A program made the position numbers and the translations under genes. A DNA stretch of 64,000 nt from Micromonospora vinacea (GTDB lineage: Bacteria > Actinomycetota > Actinomycetes > Mycobacteriales > Micromonosporaceae): NCBI RefSeq assembly GCF_015751785.1, contig NZ_JADOTY010000001.1, positions 1,240,001 to 1,304,000 on the forward strand. Reading direction: 5' to 3'. The notes below the pieces were generated by a model. That model searched no databases. It saw only the letters and a list, made by a program, of their open reading frames with translations, and had not been told where the DNA came from. This document shows positions 9,068 to 18,317 of this stretch, in pieces. The stretch's first letter is position 1. Every line of letters begins with the position of its first letter.

Positions 9068-9904
9068 TCAGCCCGGTGGGGTGGGGCGGGCCGCCCGGAT
9101 CGCGGCCAGCGTGGCGTGCACGTCGAACTGGTGGCCGTCGTCGCTCTCCCAGCCGCCGTCGCTGCGCTGGGTCTCGGTCAGCCGGCGCAGCGCCCGCACC
9201 ATGATCCAGTCCTGTGGGTCGACACCGGCGCGGCGCAGCGTGGCCGCCAGCCACGCCACGTCCCCCGGGGACATCTTCGGCATCCGCTCGGCGAGCACCA
9301 CCTGGATCCGCGCCGACTCCTGGAACATCTCCTGCCGGTGCAGCACTGCCGCGCTCAACCAGCCCGCGGCGAGGTACGACGGCCAACTGCCGTCCGGGCG
9401 CAGCCGCGCGGCGAGCGAGTGGGCCGCCGCCTGCACCACCCCGGCGTACGCCCCACCCACCCGGTGGTCGAGCGGACCCGAGGCCCGCGCGTCCAGGCCG
9501 GCGACGGTGAGCCAGAAACCGGCGTTCGCCGACACGAGGAACCCGGCCTCCGGGTCGCCGGGCCGGGCCCACTCGGGCGCCGAGTCGGCCAGCGACGCGT
9601 CCTCTTCCCAACCGCCGTCGGCCTGCTGCCGGGACGCCAGCCAGTCCAGGGCACGGCGGGCGGCGGGGCGGCCGAGCGCACCCAGGTCGTCCAGCTCGGC
9701 GAGCCGGAAACAGGTGGCGTCGATCGAGGCGATCTCACCGCCCCAGGTGGCCGGCCAACCGCCGTCCGGTGACTGGCCGACCTCGGCCGTCTCGAGCAAC
9801 TCGGCGGGCACGGGGGTGCCGTTGCGGAGCCAGGAGAGGCGGGCGCGTTCCACCGCATCCCCGTGCGCCACGACGAACCCGATCGCGGCTTCCAAGTCGA
9901 CCAC
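9068..9904 (-). CDS. Prenyltransferase/squalene-cyclase-repeat (alpha-alpha toroid) protein
   Basis: This 278-residue protein carries four QW-type repeats typical of squalene-hopene cyclases and protein prenyltransferase beta subunits: SPDGGWPATW, ADGGWEED, RPDGSWPSY and RSDGGWESD. It is less than half the length of a full cyclase and lacks a DXDD catalytic motif, so enzymatic cyclase activity is doubtful; a substrate-binding or orphan toroid role is possible. GTG at 9904 is the start. It lies downstream of moeZ on the same strand, with 177 bases between. The function is not known to me. Confidence 0.75.
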   Translation of the reverse strand: MVDLEAAIGFVVAHGDAVERARLSWLRNGTPVPAELLETAEVGQSPDGGWPATWGGEIASIDATCFRLAELDDLGALGRPAARRALDWLASRQQADGGWEEDASLADSAPEWARPGDPEAGFLVSANAGFWLTVAGLDARASGPLDHRVGGAYAGVVQAAAHSLAARLRPDGSWPSYLAAGWLSAAVLHRQEMFQESARIQVVLAERMPKMSPGDVAWLAATLRRAGVDPQDWIMVRALRRLTETQRSDGGWESDDGHQFDVHATLAAIRAARPTPPG

Positions 9905-10081
9905 GGCGGAGACGCTACCTGCGCAGACGCGATGCCGCCTCAGGGAATCGGCCAGCCCGGAATGGCTGCGTCGCTCCCGCCGGACGACCGCTCGGCGTCA
10001 TCTGCGTCGATTCGCCGGGGCGGCGGCGTGAAGCTTGCCAGTCCGGCCGGGGCGGCCTTGTGGGCCGCCCCGGCTCGATCG

Positions 10082-11263
10082 TCAGTACGCGGGCAGCGAC
10101 GGGTCGATCTGCTTGATCCAGGAGAGCACGCCGCCCTGCACGTGCACGGCGTCCTTGAAGCCGGCCGCCTTGAGCGCGGCGAGTGCCTCCGCCGAGCGGA
10201 CGCCGGACTTGCAGTGCAGCACGATCTGCCGGTCCTGCGGCAGCTTCGCGAGGGCCTCGCCGGAGATGATGTCGCCCTTGGGGATCAGGGTGGCGCCGGG
10301 GATCTGGACGATCTCGTACTCGGCCGGCTCGCGCACGTCGACGAGGAAGATGTCCTTGCCGGCGTCCTGCCACTCCTTGAGCTCCAGCGCGGTGATGGTC
10401 GAGTCGAGCGTCGCCTCCTGGGCCTCCTCGGAGACCGCGCCGCAGAAGTCCTCGTAGTCTTCCAGCAGGTCGGTGACCGTCGGGTTGTCGCCGCAGAGCG
10501 CGCAGTTCGGGTCCTTGCGGACCTTGATCTTGCGGTATTCCATCTCCAGGGCGTCGTAGACCATCAGGCGGCCGACCAGCGGCTCACCGATGCCGGTGAG
10601 CAGCTTGATCGCCTCGTTCACCTGGATCGAGCCGATCGACGCGCAGAGCACACCGAGCACGCCACCCTCGGCGCAGGAGGGGACCATGCCGGGCGGCGGC
10701 GGCTCCGGGTAGAGGCAGCGGTAGCAGGGGCCGTGCTCGGCCCAGAACACCGACGCCTGGCCGTCGAAGCGGTAGATCGAGCCCCAGACGTACGGCTTAC
10801 CCAGCAGCACCGCCGCGTCGTTGACCATGTAGCGGGTGGCGAAGTTGTCGGTGCCGTCGACGATCAGGTCGTACTGGGCGAAGATCTCGCGGACGTTCTC
10901 CCGGTCCAGAGCGGTGTTGTGGATCTCCACGTTGACCAGGGGGTTGATCTCGCGGATCGACGCGGCGGCGGACTCGGCCTTGGATCGGCCGATGTCGGAG
11001 ACGCCGTGGATGATCTGGCGCTGGAGGTTGGACTCGTCGACGGTGTCGAAGTCGATGATGCCGAGCGTGCCGACCCCGGCCGCGGCGAGGTACATCAGGG
11101 CGGGCGACCCTAGGCCACCGGCGCCGACACAGAGCACCCGGGCGTTCTTCAGCCGCTTCTGGCCGGTCACCCCGACGTCCGGAATGATCAAGTGGCGTGA
11201 GTAGCGGCGGATCTCGTCTACGGTCAGCTCGGCGGCGGGCTCGACGAGCGGGGGCAACGACAC
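10082..11263 (-). CDS. moeZ: Adenylyltransferase/sulfurtransferase MoeZ
   Basis: This 393-residue protein fuses an E1-like adenylyltransferase to a rhodanese domain. The ATP-binding GAGGLG is at 48-53; R21, D71 and D136 regions follow the MoeB/ThiF pattern, and zinc ligands are C180, C183, C254 and C257. The rhodanese domain (about 285-390) has active-site C351 in HCKSGVRS. MoeZ activates sulfur-carrier proteins such as MoaD and CysO by adenylation and thiocarboxylation for molybdopterin, cysteine or natural-product sulfur transfer. GTG 11263 has a GGGGAG Shine-Dalgarno. It is the last of a minus-strand series starting at 17465. Confidence 0.94.
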   Translation of the reverse strand: MSLPPLVEPAAELTVDEIRRYSRHLIIPDVGVTGQKRLKNARVLCVGAGGLGSPALMYLAAAGVGTLGIIDFDTVDESNLQRQIIHGVSDIGRSKAESAAASIREINPLVNVEIHNTALDRENVREIFAQYDLIVDGTDNFATRYMVNDAAVLLGKPYVWGSIYRFDGQASVFWAEHGPCYRCLYPEPPPPGMVPSCAEGGVLGVLCASIGSIQVNEAIKLLTGIGEPLVGRLMVYDALEMEYRKIKVRKDPNCALCGDNPTVTDLLEDYEDFCGAVSEEAQEATLDSTITALELKEWQDAGKDIFLVDVREPAEYEIVQIPGATLIPKGDIISGEALAKLPQDRQIVLHCKSGVRSAEALAALKAAGFKDAVHVQGGVLSWIKQIDPSLPAY

Positions 11264-11386
11264 GGTGGACTCCCCGGGATCGGCGGTGTGAACCGCGCCA
11301 TTGTTGCTCGCGGGAGCCCCCCTCGGCCATGAGGGACGACACGTGGTCCGGTATGCGGGAGCGGGAATAACCGACGACCCGGCCGA

Positions 11387-12208
11387 TCAGGGGACGATGT
11401 CCCCCGCGTAGCGACGGCCGTCGAGGTAGGGCCAGGCGTTGGCGACGCACCCTTGCAGGCCGTACGTCTGCTGCTGCATCACCGGGGCGGGCTCCCCCGG
11501 GCCGGGGCACGCCTCGTGGTCCTCGCCGAACTCGTGGCCCACCTCGTGGTTGATGACGTAGGTCCGGTAGGTGTCCAGCGAGGCGCCGTAGTCGGGGACG
11601 GCCTCCATCCAGCGGGCCAGGTTGATGATGACCTGACCGGGCAGGCGACAGGAGGTGTAGCGCTCGGTGGTCAGGCCGCCCTCGGCGCACATCTGCTCGG
11701 ACGTGACCGGGGTGGCCAGGTAGATGGTGAAGTCGGCGGCCCCGGCGTCGGCCACCCGTTGCACCCGCAGCTCGTCGGACGCGATCCAACTGCGCGGGTC
11801 GGCCAGCACCTCGTCCACCGTGGCGGCGAACACGTCGGCGTCCTGGCCGGCGCCGCGTTCGACGACGACCCGGTACCGGTGCAGCGGCCCGTCCGTGCCG
11901 TGCACGGGAGTCTCGCCGTCGGCGGCGGTGAAGCGTCCCGCGCCGACCGACGGGTAGCCGGTGGGCGCCGGGTGAGCGGCCACGCCACCTCCGTGGCCCA
12001 TTCCGCCCTGGGTGGTGGCCGGAGGCTCGGCTGACGGCTCGCCGCCCCGGCTCACCGTCACCCCGATGGCGGCGGCAAGGACCAGCAGGCCGAGCAGCAT
12101 GGTGCGGCGCCGGCGCCGGTGCATCCGGACGAACGCGGGACGCACAGCCCGCAGTACCGACCGGTGGCCGGGCGGCCGGGGCGGGCCGTAAGGGGACGAC
12201 GGCGTCAT
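11387..12208 (-). CDS. DUF3152 secreted/anchored metalloprotease-like protein (copy 1)
   Basis: The 273-residue protein has a basic N-terminus, a membrane anchor at about residues 36-52 and a flexible Gly/Pro linker. The conserved C-terminal domain has NHEVGHEFGEDH at 220-231, an HExxHxxGxxH zinc motif of metzincin type (H221, H225, H231), and Cys residues suited to disulfides outside the cell. It is homologous to the next gene upstream (12311-13162). DUF3152 proteins neighbour moeZ/moeB in many actinobacteria. Proteolysis is predicted from the motif but no substrate is known. Confidence 0.88.
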   Translation of the reverse strand: MTPSSPYGPPRPPGHRSVLRAVRPAFVRMHRRRRRTMLLGLLVLAAAIGVTVSRGGEPSAEPPATTQGGMGHGGGVAAHPAPTGYPSVGAGRFTAADGETPVHGTDGPLHRYRVVVERGAGQDADVFAATVDEVLADPRSWIASDELRVQRVADAGAADFTIYLATPVTSEQMCAEGGLTTERYTSCRLPGQVIINLARWMEAVPDYGASLDTYRTYVINHEVGHEFGEDHEACPGPGEPAPVMQQQTYGLQGCVANAWPYLDGRRYAGDIVP

Positions 12209-12310
12209 GGCATCAAGCCTGCCAGATTATTCGGGCATTTCTCCGTTTTTTCGCTTTTGCTGCAAGACGCCTGATGAGGGCTCAATGGTGGGCGTGTCGG
12301 ACCGGCCGGC

Positions 12311-13162
12311 TCACAGGGCGGGGCCGGTGTACCGCCGCCCGTTCAGGTACGGCCACGGATTGACCCGGCACCCACTGAGGAAGAGCGTCTGCTGCATCAT
12401 CACCGGCGCCGGCCGGCCCGCACCGGGGCAGCGCTCATGCCGATGCCCAAGCTGGTGACCCACCTCGTGGTTGACCACGTACGTCCGGTAGACCGTCAAC
12501 GGCACACCGGCCGAGACGAAGTGCGGCACCGACAACCGCCACCGATCCAGATTGATGATCACCTGGCCGGGCGCCCGACAGGACGTGTACGGCCGACCGT
12601 TGATCCGGATGTCCACCCCGCCCCTGGCACACATCCGACCCGCGGTGCGGGCGGTGGCCAGGTAGACGGTGAAGTCACGAGGCGCGGCCCCCGGCACCTG
12701 CTGGAGCCGCAGCCGACCGCTGTCGACCCAACTGCCCGGCCCGGCGAGCGCCGCCTGAACCGCCTCGGCGAACTCGCCGGCATCCTCAGCACTGCCCGAC
12801 TCCACAGCGACCCGGTAACGCCGCAGCTCACCCGCCCGACCCAGCACCGGGCCGGAGCGGGCGTCGTAACCGAACCCTCCCGTACCGGCGCTCGGAACCG
12901 CACCGGGCACCCGCAACACCGGGGGCCGGCTGGACGGAACCGGGTCGGAGGGCGAGGGCTCAGCCGACGGCGGCAGCGGCCCGGCTACCAGCGGCGGCGG
13001 GCCGATCTCCTCGGCGGCCAACCGGTCGGCGCCGGGATGCCCACCCGGCCCCTCGGCGATCACGGTCACCGCCGCGCCGACGGCCACCACCACCGCCACC
13101 AGTTGGGCGAGCAGCGCGAAACGTCGCCGACGGCGAGCAGGATGGCGGGCTGAGCTGGGCAT
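12311..13162 (-). CDS. DUF3152 secreted/anchored metalloprotease-like protein (copy 2)
   Basis: This 283-residue paralogue of the product of 11387-12208 has an Arg-rich start, one membrane helix near residues 15-35, a Pro/Ser linker and the DUF3152 domain with NHEVGHQLGHRHERCPG carrying the HExxHxxGxxH zinc ligands. The two copies share TVYRTYVVNHEVGH-type wording and PVMMQQT near the C-terminus. It starts 5 bases after the alpha/beta hydrolase stop, so these genes are very likely co-transcribed. Duplication of DUF3152 next to moeZ is less usual than a single copy. Confidence 0.88.
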   Translation of the reverse strand: MPSSARHPARRRRRFALLAQLVAVVVAVGAAVTVIAEGPGGHPGADRLAAEEIGPPPLVAGPLPPSAEPSPSDPVPSSRPPVLRVPGAVPSAGTGGFGYDARSGPVLGRAGELRRYRVAVESGSAEDAGEFAEAVQAALAGPGSWVDSGRLRLQQVPGAAPRDFTVYLATARTAGRMCARGGVDIRINGRPYTSCRAPGQVIINLDRWRLSVPHFVSAGVPLTVYRTYVVNHEVGHQLGHRHERCPGAGRPAPVMMQQTLFLSGCRVNPWPYLNGRRYTGPAL

Positions 13163-13167
13163 CCACG

Positions 13168-14142
13168 TCAGCCTGCCAGATCAGACCGCCCCGCGGCGTC
13201 CTCCGTTTCGGCGAGCAGGCCGACCACCGCGCGGGCAACCAGCCGGGGAACCTCCAACTGCGCCACGTGGCCGACGCCCTTGAGCATCATCAATCGGCTG
13301 TCCGGAATGACCCGGGCGGTCTGCGGCGCGACCCGCACGTCGACCAGACGGTCCTGCAGACCGCCCACCACCAGGGTCGGTGCGCGTACCGCCTCGGCGA
13401 GGCGCCACAGCGACCCCGGCCCGGGCAGGTACGAACGCAGGAAGCTGGAGACCAGCCCACGGAACGTCCGGACGTACGCGGCGGCGTAGTGCTCGGCCTC
13501 GTACCGCACCCGGATCTCCTCCAGCGCCTCGGCCCGGCGCTGATCGCAGATCCGGCTGAGGTCGGCGACGCACGCCTCCAGCACCTGCTGGGCCATCACC
13601 TCGGGCGCGAGCTGGGTGAGGTGCCGGGCGACCAGCCGCTCACCTCGGGGAATGGCGAGCACCGGCAGCATCCGCCCCTGCAACGAGCGCCGGAAATCCA
13701 GGAACGGCAGCGCCGGGGAGATCAGGGTGAGGGTGCGGACCAGATCCGGCCGGAGCCCGGCGACCTGGACCGCGACCGACCCGCCCAGCGAGTTGCCGAA
13801 CAGGTGCACCGGGCCTCGACCGGAATGCTCGATCCAGCGGACGACAAGATCCGCGAAGGCCGGAATCGTGTAGCGCGGGCCGGGCTCGCTCCGGCCGAAG
13901 CCGGGCAGGTCGATGGCCTGACCGTCCAGCCGGTCGGCGAGCAGCCCGGCCAGGTCGGTCCAGTTCTGCGACGACCCGCCCAACCCGTGCACGTACAGCG
14001 CCGGCTCCGCGCCAGCGGCGGTGGCCGGGGTGTCCCGGACGTACGTGACCCGGCCGTCGAGGCGGACCTCCCGGCCCGGCCACGGCGGCGGAACGCGGTC
14101 GTCGGGGAGCAGGTGGTCCGGCCAGAGAGTGGCGCGTCTCAT
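13168..14142 (-). CDS. Alpha/beta-fold hydrolase
   Basis: This 324-residue protein has the oxyanion-hole motif LYVHGLGGSSQNW (51-61), the nucleophile S118 in GNSLGGS, and the late LVVGGLQDRLVD and GVGHVAQLE segments that carry the acid and the catalytic His. The fold supports an esterase, lipase or C-C hydrolase; no substrate can be assigned. In M. tuberculosis the lipV hydrolase lies in the same neighbourhood (recalled synteny), which suggests an orthologous role. Gaps of 5 and 23 bases to its neighbours imply an operon. Confidence 0.88.
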   Translation of the reverse strand: MRRATLWPDHLLPDDRVPPPWPGREVRLDGRVTYVRDTPATAAGAEPALYVHGLGGSSQNWTDLAGLLADRLDGQAIDLPGFGRSEPGPRYTIPAFADLVVRWIEHSGRGPVHLFGNSLGGSVAVQVAGLRPDLVRTLTLISPALPFLDFRRSLQGRMLPVLAIPRGERLVARHLTQLAPEVMAQQVLEACVADLSRICDQRRAEALEEIRVRYEAEHYAAAYVRTFRGLVSSFLRSYLPGPGSLWRLAEAVRAPTLVVGGLQDRLVDVRVAPQTARVIPDSRLMMLKGVGHVAQLEVPRLVARAVVGLLAETEDAAGRSDLAG

Positions 14143-14165
14143 CGCTCCAGTCTGCCTCGAACCAC

Positions 14166-17100
14166 TCAGGACAGCAGCGCCTCCAGCCGACGGTTGACCG
14201 CCGCCAGCGTCGCCCGGACCACCGCCTGACGCGGATCACCCGCGACCAGGGCCGACCCGGCGAGCTGCTCGACCCAACCCTCACAGACCAGCAGCGCCAC
14301 CACGGTGGCCACCTCGCAATTGCCGAACGGCACCACGGCCGCGTGTTCGACGAAGCAGCGCCCCCGCTCGGCGTTCTCGGCGCCGCGCAGCAACTCGTCC
14401 ACCGCTGCCGCCGCCGCCACCGCGCAGAGCCGCAGCACGTAGCCGTCCACCGCCGGCCCGGTGGCGTACCCGGAGGCGCTGTCGCCCCCGGCCAGCAGCC
14501 GGACCTCCACGTTCGCGTCCAGGCCGAAGGTGCTGACCTGCACGTGGTCGATCACCACCCGAGGCCCCGGCGTGCCGCCGGTCTCCAGCGGCCGGGACGG
14601 CGCCGACTCCGTCGTGGTCACCTGACCACCGGAGTACGACGTGCCGAGCGTCGCCGGGCTACCGGTCGCGGCGCCGGCCGGCGCGGACGAGACCGATCCG
14701 GGTTCCTCCACCGTGGCGCGACCCCGGTGCGGAGCGTTCGTGCGCCGGCGGCGCGTCGGGTCCGGGCCGGTCCGCTGCTCCGGGCCGGCCTGCGGGGCCT
14801 CGACCCGGCCGCCGGGCGGGCGGACGACAGTCGGCGGTTCGGCCGCCCGAACCTCGCCGGGCTCGCGCGAAGCCGCGTTCCGAGTTTCCGGGGTACGCCG
14901 CTCGGCGGGACGGTCGGCTGCGCGACGGCGAACCGGCGGAGGTGGCGTGGTGGGCAGGCCGGGCACGTTCTGCGGGGCCGCGGCCAACCCCATCCGCTCC
15001 TGGAGGAGCCGGGCGACCTGCCGGCTCACCTCGGCCGGGTCGGCGCCGTCGGCCAGGTCCAGTCGCAGGCTGTGCGCCCCGGCCGGTGTACGGCGCAGGG
15101 CCGCGTCGCGGACACCGGCCACCTCCCGGACGGCGTCCAGGATGGCGTTGACATCGAACCCCTCGGGGCGCTCGCGCAGCGGGGCTGGCTCGTCGTCCCG
15201 ACGCAGGTGGGTGGCGATGCGGGCGAGTTCCGGGGTTTCGGCGGGCGGCTCCACGGCTGGCGGCTCCGGCACGACGGGCACGTCCGGTTCCGCGGGGACG
15301 CGCTGCGGCAACACCACGGCGCTCGGGGCCGACTGCCGGCCATCCTCGACCGGCGACGTCGGGTCGGGGGCGGATCGGCGCGCCGCGTAGGACGAGGCGG
15401 ACGTCGGTGCGGGTTGATCGCGGCGGCCGGGACCGTTCATGGCGGCGGGCGGGACCGCCGCGGTGGATGACGGGGTGACGTCATTCGATGGTGACTCGTT
15501 GGCCGGCGCGGCCGGCTGGGATGACTCGACGGGTGACGGACCCGGCTCGGGTGTCGCCGGCCGGAGCCGGAACGGTGCGATCGGCCGGCTCTCGGGCCGG
15601 GACCGGCCGGGCGTCTCGCCGCCGTCACCCCCACCGGCGCTGGCCGACCGGCTGGCCGGCCAGGACGGGCGCTCGACCGGGGTGGCGGGGAGCCGGCCCT
15701 CGGACCAGTCCGGCCGCTCGGCCCGGGAACTGCTGCTCGCCGTGGGCGAAGCACTGGTCCAGGACGGTCGCTCCGTCACCAGCGACGGGCCTGCCGGAGC
15801 CGGTGGCGCGTCGGTCAGCGTGGGAGGTGGCCCGGCCGGTGCCGGGGGCGGCCCTGCGGGTGCCAGGGGTGTCGCCTCGGCCGATGCCGGCGGGTCAGCC
15901 GGTGCCGGGCTGGCGGCCCAGGAGGGTCGCATCGGCGGGGAGCTGGGCGGCGCCGGACTGATCGGCGCCGGATCGGAACCGCCGGCCCAGGACGGCCGCG
16001 TCGGCGCCGCGCTGGTCGCGGGCGGTTCGGACCCGCCAGCCCAGGACGGTCGTACCGGCGGCACGCTTGTCGCCGCCTCGGACCCGCCAGCCCAGGACGG
16101 CCGCGCCGGCGGCACGCTGGGCGGCGTCGGATCGGATCCCCCGGCCCAGGACGGCCGCGCGGGCGACGGGCTGGCGGGGTCGGGGTCGCCCCCGCCAACC
16201 CAGGACGGACGGTCGGCTGGTGCGCCGGTCGCCCCAGACCCCGCCCAGGACGGCCGGCCGCTGGGCGGGCCACTGGTCGGCGTCGCACCACCGGCCCAGG
16301 ACGGCCGGTCGGCGGGCGGTGCGCTGGTCGGTTCGGCGTTGCGCTCCGGCGCGGGCTCGGACTCGCCCCGGCCGGGTTCGTACGCCCGGGGCGGATCGGC
16401 GCGCACCGGCTCGTACGGGCGGGGCACCTCGGCGCGCACCGGCTCGTACGGCTGGTTGGGCTCGGCGACCCAGCCCGGTGCCGACTCGTCCCGTGCTGCC
16501 GGCCCAGCCGGCTCATCGTCCTGACGGGACCAGGGCGGGGCCCACCCGCCTCCCCAACTGGGACGGTTCCAGCTCGGCCCCGACCAGTCGGGCTCGATGG
16601 CCGGCGACTCCCCGGCACGGTGCGTGTCACCGGCCCGGTGCGCGTCCCCGGTGCGGTGTGTCTCTGCCGGGCGCGAACCCTCGGCAGCGCGACCGGGCTC
16701 ACCGTCGTCGGCGGGCCCGGCCGGGCCCGGGGTGCGCCCCGAGGTCGCCGCGTGCTCGGGTGCGAGCGGGTCGCGCCAGTCGCGCGGTGCGGTCGGGTTC
16801 TCGTCGGCGGCCAACCGCTCGCCGGTCGGCGCGTGGAAGCCGGGCGGCACCTCGAAGCCCGACGCCGCGGTGCCGACCGGCGGCACCTGGACGGCCGGTG
16901 GGGCCGAGGTGGGCAACCCGGGCTCGGCCCAGCGGGCACGGTGCGCGGCGGCCGGATCGACGGTGGACTGTGGGGCGGGGCCCGGGTCGGGCTCGGCGGC
17001 ACCCTGCTCCGCTGGCGGGGCGGGACGTTGGGCGGGCACCACGAGCCGGTCGCTGGCCGCCCCGGGGCGACCCTCGGCGGGTAGCCCCGGCGGTGCGCTC

Positions 17101-17465
17101 ACCGGGGTGGTGCGTCCCACGGGCGGTTCGAGACCGGGGTGCGGGACGCCGTTGACGTCATCCGGGTGGTGCGTGCCGTTGACGTGGTGGCCGTTGGTGC
17201 GGGCCGGCGACTCCGGGTCGCCCGACCGCCCGACCAGCGGCGATGGCAGGTCGCCGTGCCGTGTCGAGGAGGTCCGCCAGCCCGACGCGGGGTCGGGCTG
17301 CCAGCGCGGCGCCTCGTCCCGGGCGTCCTCACGGTCGGCGGCTCGGGGCCACCCACCCGCCGGAGGTGCCCACCCGCTGACGGAACGGCTCGGGTCGTCG
17401 TGCTGACCCGTTCCGTCACCGTGCTCTCCCGGGGTGGCGGCTCCGGGTTGCCCTGTTTCACTCAC
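14166..17465 (-). CDS. Large low-complexity Pro/Ala/Ser-rich protein with RPSW repeats
   Basis: The 1099-residue product is mostly disordered. It contains runs of PYEPVRA-type repeats, THRAGD repeats, and about eleven RPSWAGG-like units (roughly residues 383-605). Two ordered segments are visible: one at about 755-820 around GFDVNAILDAVREVAGV, and a C-terminal domain of about 130 residues starting at GPRVVIDHVQVST and rich in Ala/Val. There is no signal peptide or membrane helix, so it appears cytoplasmic. GTG 17465 is the start. It heads the minus-strand series towards moeZ and is divergent from a TetR gene. The function is unknown. Confidence 0.75.
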   Translation of the reverse strand: MSETGQPGAATPGEHGDGTGQHDDPSRSVSGWAPPAGGWPRAADREDARDEAPRWQPDPASGWRTSSTRHGDLPSPLVGRSGDPESPARTNGHHVNGTHHPDDVNGVPHPGLEPPVGRTTPVSAPPGLPAEGRPGAASDRLVVPAQRPAPPAEQGAAEPDPGPAPQSTVDPAAAHRARWAEPGLPTSAPPAVQVPPVGTAASGFEVPPGFHAPTGERLAADENPTAPRDWRDPLAPEHAATSGRTPGPAGPADDGEPGRAAEGSRPAETHRTGDAHRAGDTHRAGESPAIEPDWSGPSWNRPSWGGGWAPPWSRQDDEPAGPAARDESAPGWVAEPNQPYEPVRAEVPRPYEPVRADPPRAYEPGRGESEPAPERNAEPTSAPPADRPSWAGGATPTSGPPSGRPSWAGSGATGAPADRPSWVGGGDPDPASPSPARPSWAGGSDPTPPSVPPARPSWAGGSEAATSVPPVRPSWAGGSEPPATSAAPTRPSWAGGSDPAPISPAPPSSPPMRPSWAASPAPADPPASAEATPLAPAGPPPAPAGPPPTLTDAPPAPAGPSLVTERPSWTSASPTASSSSRAERPDWSEGRLPATPVERPSWPASRSASAGGGDGGETPGRSRPESRPIAPFRLRPATPEPGPSPVESSQPAAPANESPSNDVTPSSTAAVPPAAMNGPGRRDQPAPTSASSYAARRSAPDPTSPVEDGRQSAPSAVVLPQRVPAEPDVPVVPEPPAVEPPAETPELARIATHLRRDDEPAPLRERPEGFDVNAILDAVREVAGVRDAALRRTPAGAHSLRLDLADGADPAEVSRQVARLLQERMGLAAAPQNVPGLPTTPPPPVRRRAADRPAERRTPETRNAASREPGEVRAAEPPTVVRPPGGRVEAPQAGPEQRTGPDPTRRRRTNAPHRGRATVEEPGSVSSAPAGAATGSPATLGTSYSGGQVTTTESAPSRPLETGGTPGPRVVIDHVQVSTFGLDANVEVRLLAGGDSASGYATGPAVDGYVLRLCAVAAAAAVDELLRGAENAERGRCFVEHAAVVPFGNCEVATVVALLVCEGWVEQLAGSALVAGDPRQAVVRATLAAVNRRLEALLS
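15654..16311 (-). repeat. Degenerate tandem repeat array coding RP(S/D)W units
   Basis: About eleven copies of a unit whose DNA core on the plus strand is CCAGGACGG occur at intervals of roughly 45-75 bases inside the 1099-residue gene. Each codes RPSW or RPDW followed by a variable Gly/Ser/Pro linker. Variable spacing and Pro/Ala-rich linkers suggest repeated expansion by slippage or recombination. Confidence 0.7.
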
Positions 17466-17614
17466 CGCGCGCTCCTTGGTCGCCCCCGCTGAGGCTACCG
17501 TGTGCCGAGAGTGGCGATAAGTTACAGCGGCGGGCCATTTCCACGACCGAGGTCACGGGCCTCGCCCGGTCTGGGGGGAAAATGCCGGCTCGTACGGAGA
17601 ACTCGGAGGATCCC

Positions 17615-18253
17615 ATGACCGCTGCGGGGAACGGTGCACAGACCGCCGGCCGGCCCACCCGCCTGCCCCGCTCCGCGCGTCGTAAGCAGCTTCTCGCTGC
17701 GGCGCAGGAGGTGTTCGTCGCGCAGGGCTACCACGCCGCCGCGATGGACGACATCGCCGAGCGGGCCGGGGTCTCGAAGCCGGTGCTCTACCAACACTTT
17801 CCCGGAAAGATGGATCTCTACCTGGCGCTGCTCGACACGCACTGTGACGCCATCGTCGCTCAGGTGCAGGACGCGATGCGCGGCACCAGCGACAACAAGG
17901 AGCGGGTCAGCGCGTCGGTGCGGGCGTACTTCGACTTCGTCGACCACGAGAGCGAGGCGTTCCGGCTCGTCTTCGAGTCGGATCTGCGCAACGACCCGGC
18001 GGTGCGGCAGCGGGTGGAGCGGGTCGAGCAGGGCTGCATCGCGGCGATCACCGACACCATCATCTCCGACACCGGGGTGAGCCGGGCGCACGCCGAGTTG
18101 CTGGCCTCCGGGCTGGTCGGCGCGGCGGAGACGGCAGCGCAGTTCTGGCTGGCCGGCGGCCGGCAGGTGCCGAAGGCCGAGGCCGAGGCGTTGGTGGCCG
18201 CGCTGTCGTGGCGGGGCATCGCGAGCTTCCCGCTGCAAGGTGAGTCAGCCTGA
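17615..18253 (+). CDS. TetR/AcrR family transcriptional regulator
   Basis: The 212-residue protein has an N-terminal TetR helix-turn-helix (about residues 20-65: RRKQLLAAAQEVFVAQGY, then MDDIAERAGVSKPVLYQHF) and a helical ligand-binding C-terminus. ATG 17615 has GGAGGA just upstream; ATG 17582 is an alternative adding eleven residues. It is the counterpart, by position, of the TetR gene next to DUF3107 in M. tuberculosis (recalled). It is divergent from the 1099-residue gene and 64 bases upstream of DUF3107, so it may control either. Confidence 0.9.
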   Translation: MTAAGNGAQTAGRPTRLPRSARRKQLLAAAQEVFVAQGYHAAAMDDIAERAGVSKPVLYQHFPGKMDLYLALLDTHCDAIVAQVQDAMRGTSDNKERVSASVRAYFDFVDHESEAFRLVFESDLRNDPAVRQRVERVEQGCIAAITDTIISDTGVSRAHAELLASGLVGAAETAAQFWLAGGRQVPKAEAEALVAALSWRGIASFPLQGESA

Positions 18254-18317
18254 CCGCCGACCCCGTGATCGGATAGCCTTCGCAGGGCGGTTCTTTCGCC
18301 CCAGTTGAGGAGGCACA

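Noticed and set aside
9068-9904. Full squalene-hopene cyclase
   Set aside because: Only 278 residues, no DXDD catalytic motif and no linked isoprenoid genes.
15654-16311. CRISPR-like array because of regular repeats
   Set aside because: The repeats are in frame in a coding sequence, short, degenerate and irregularly spaced; there are no cas genes.
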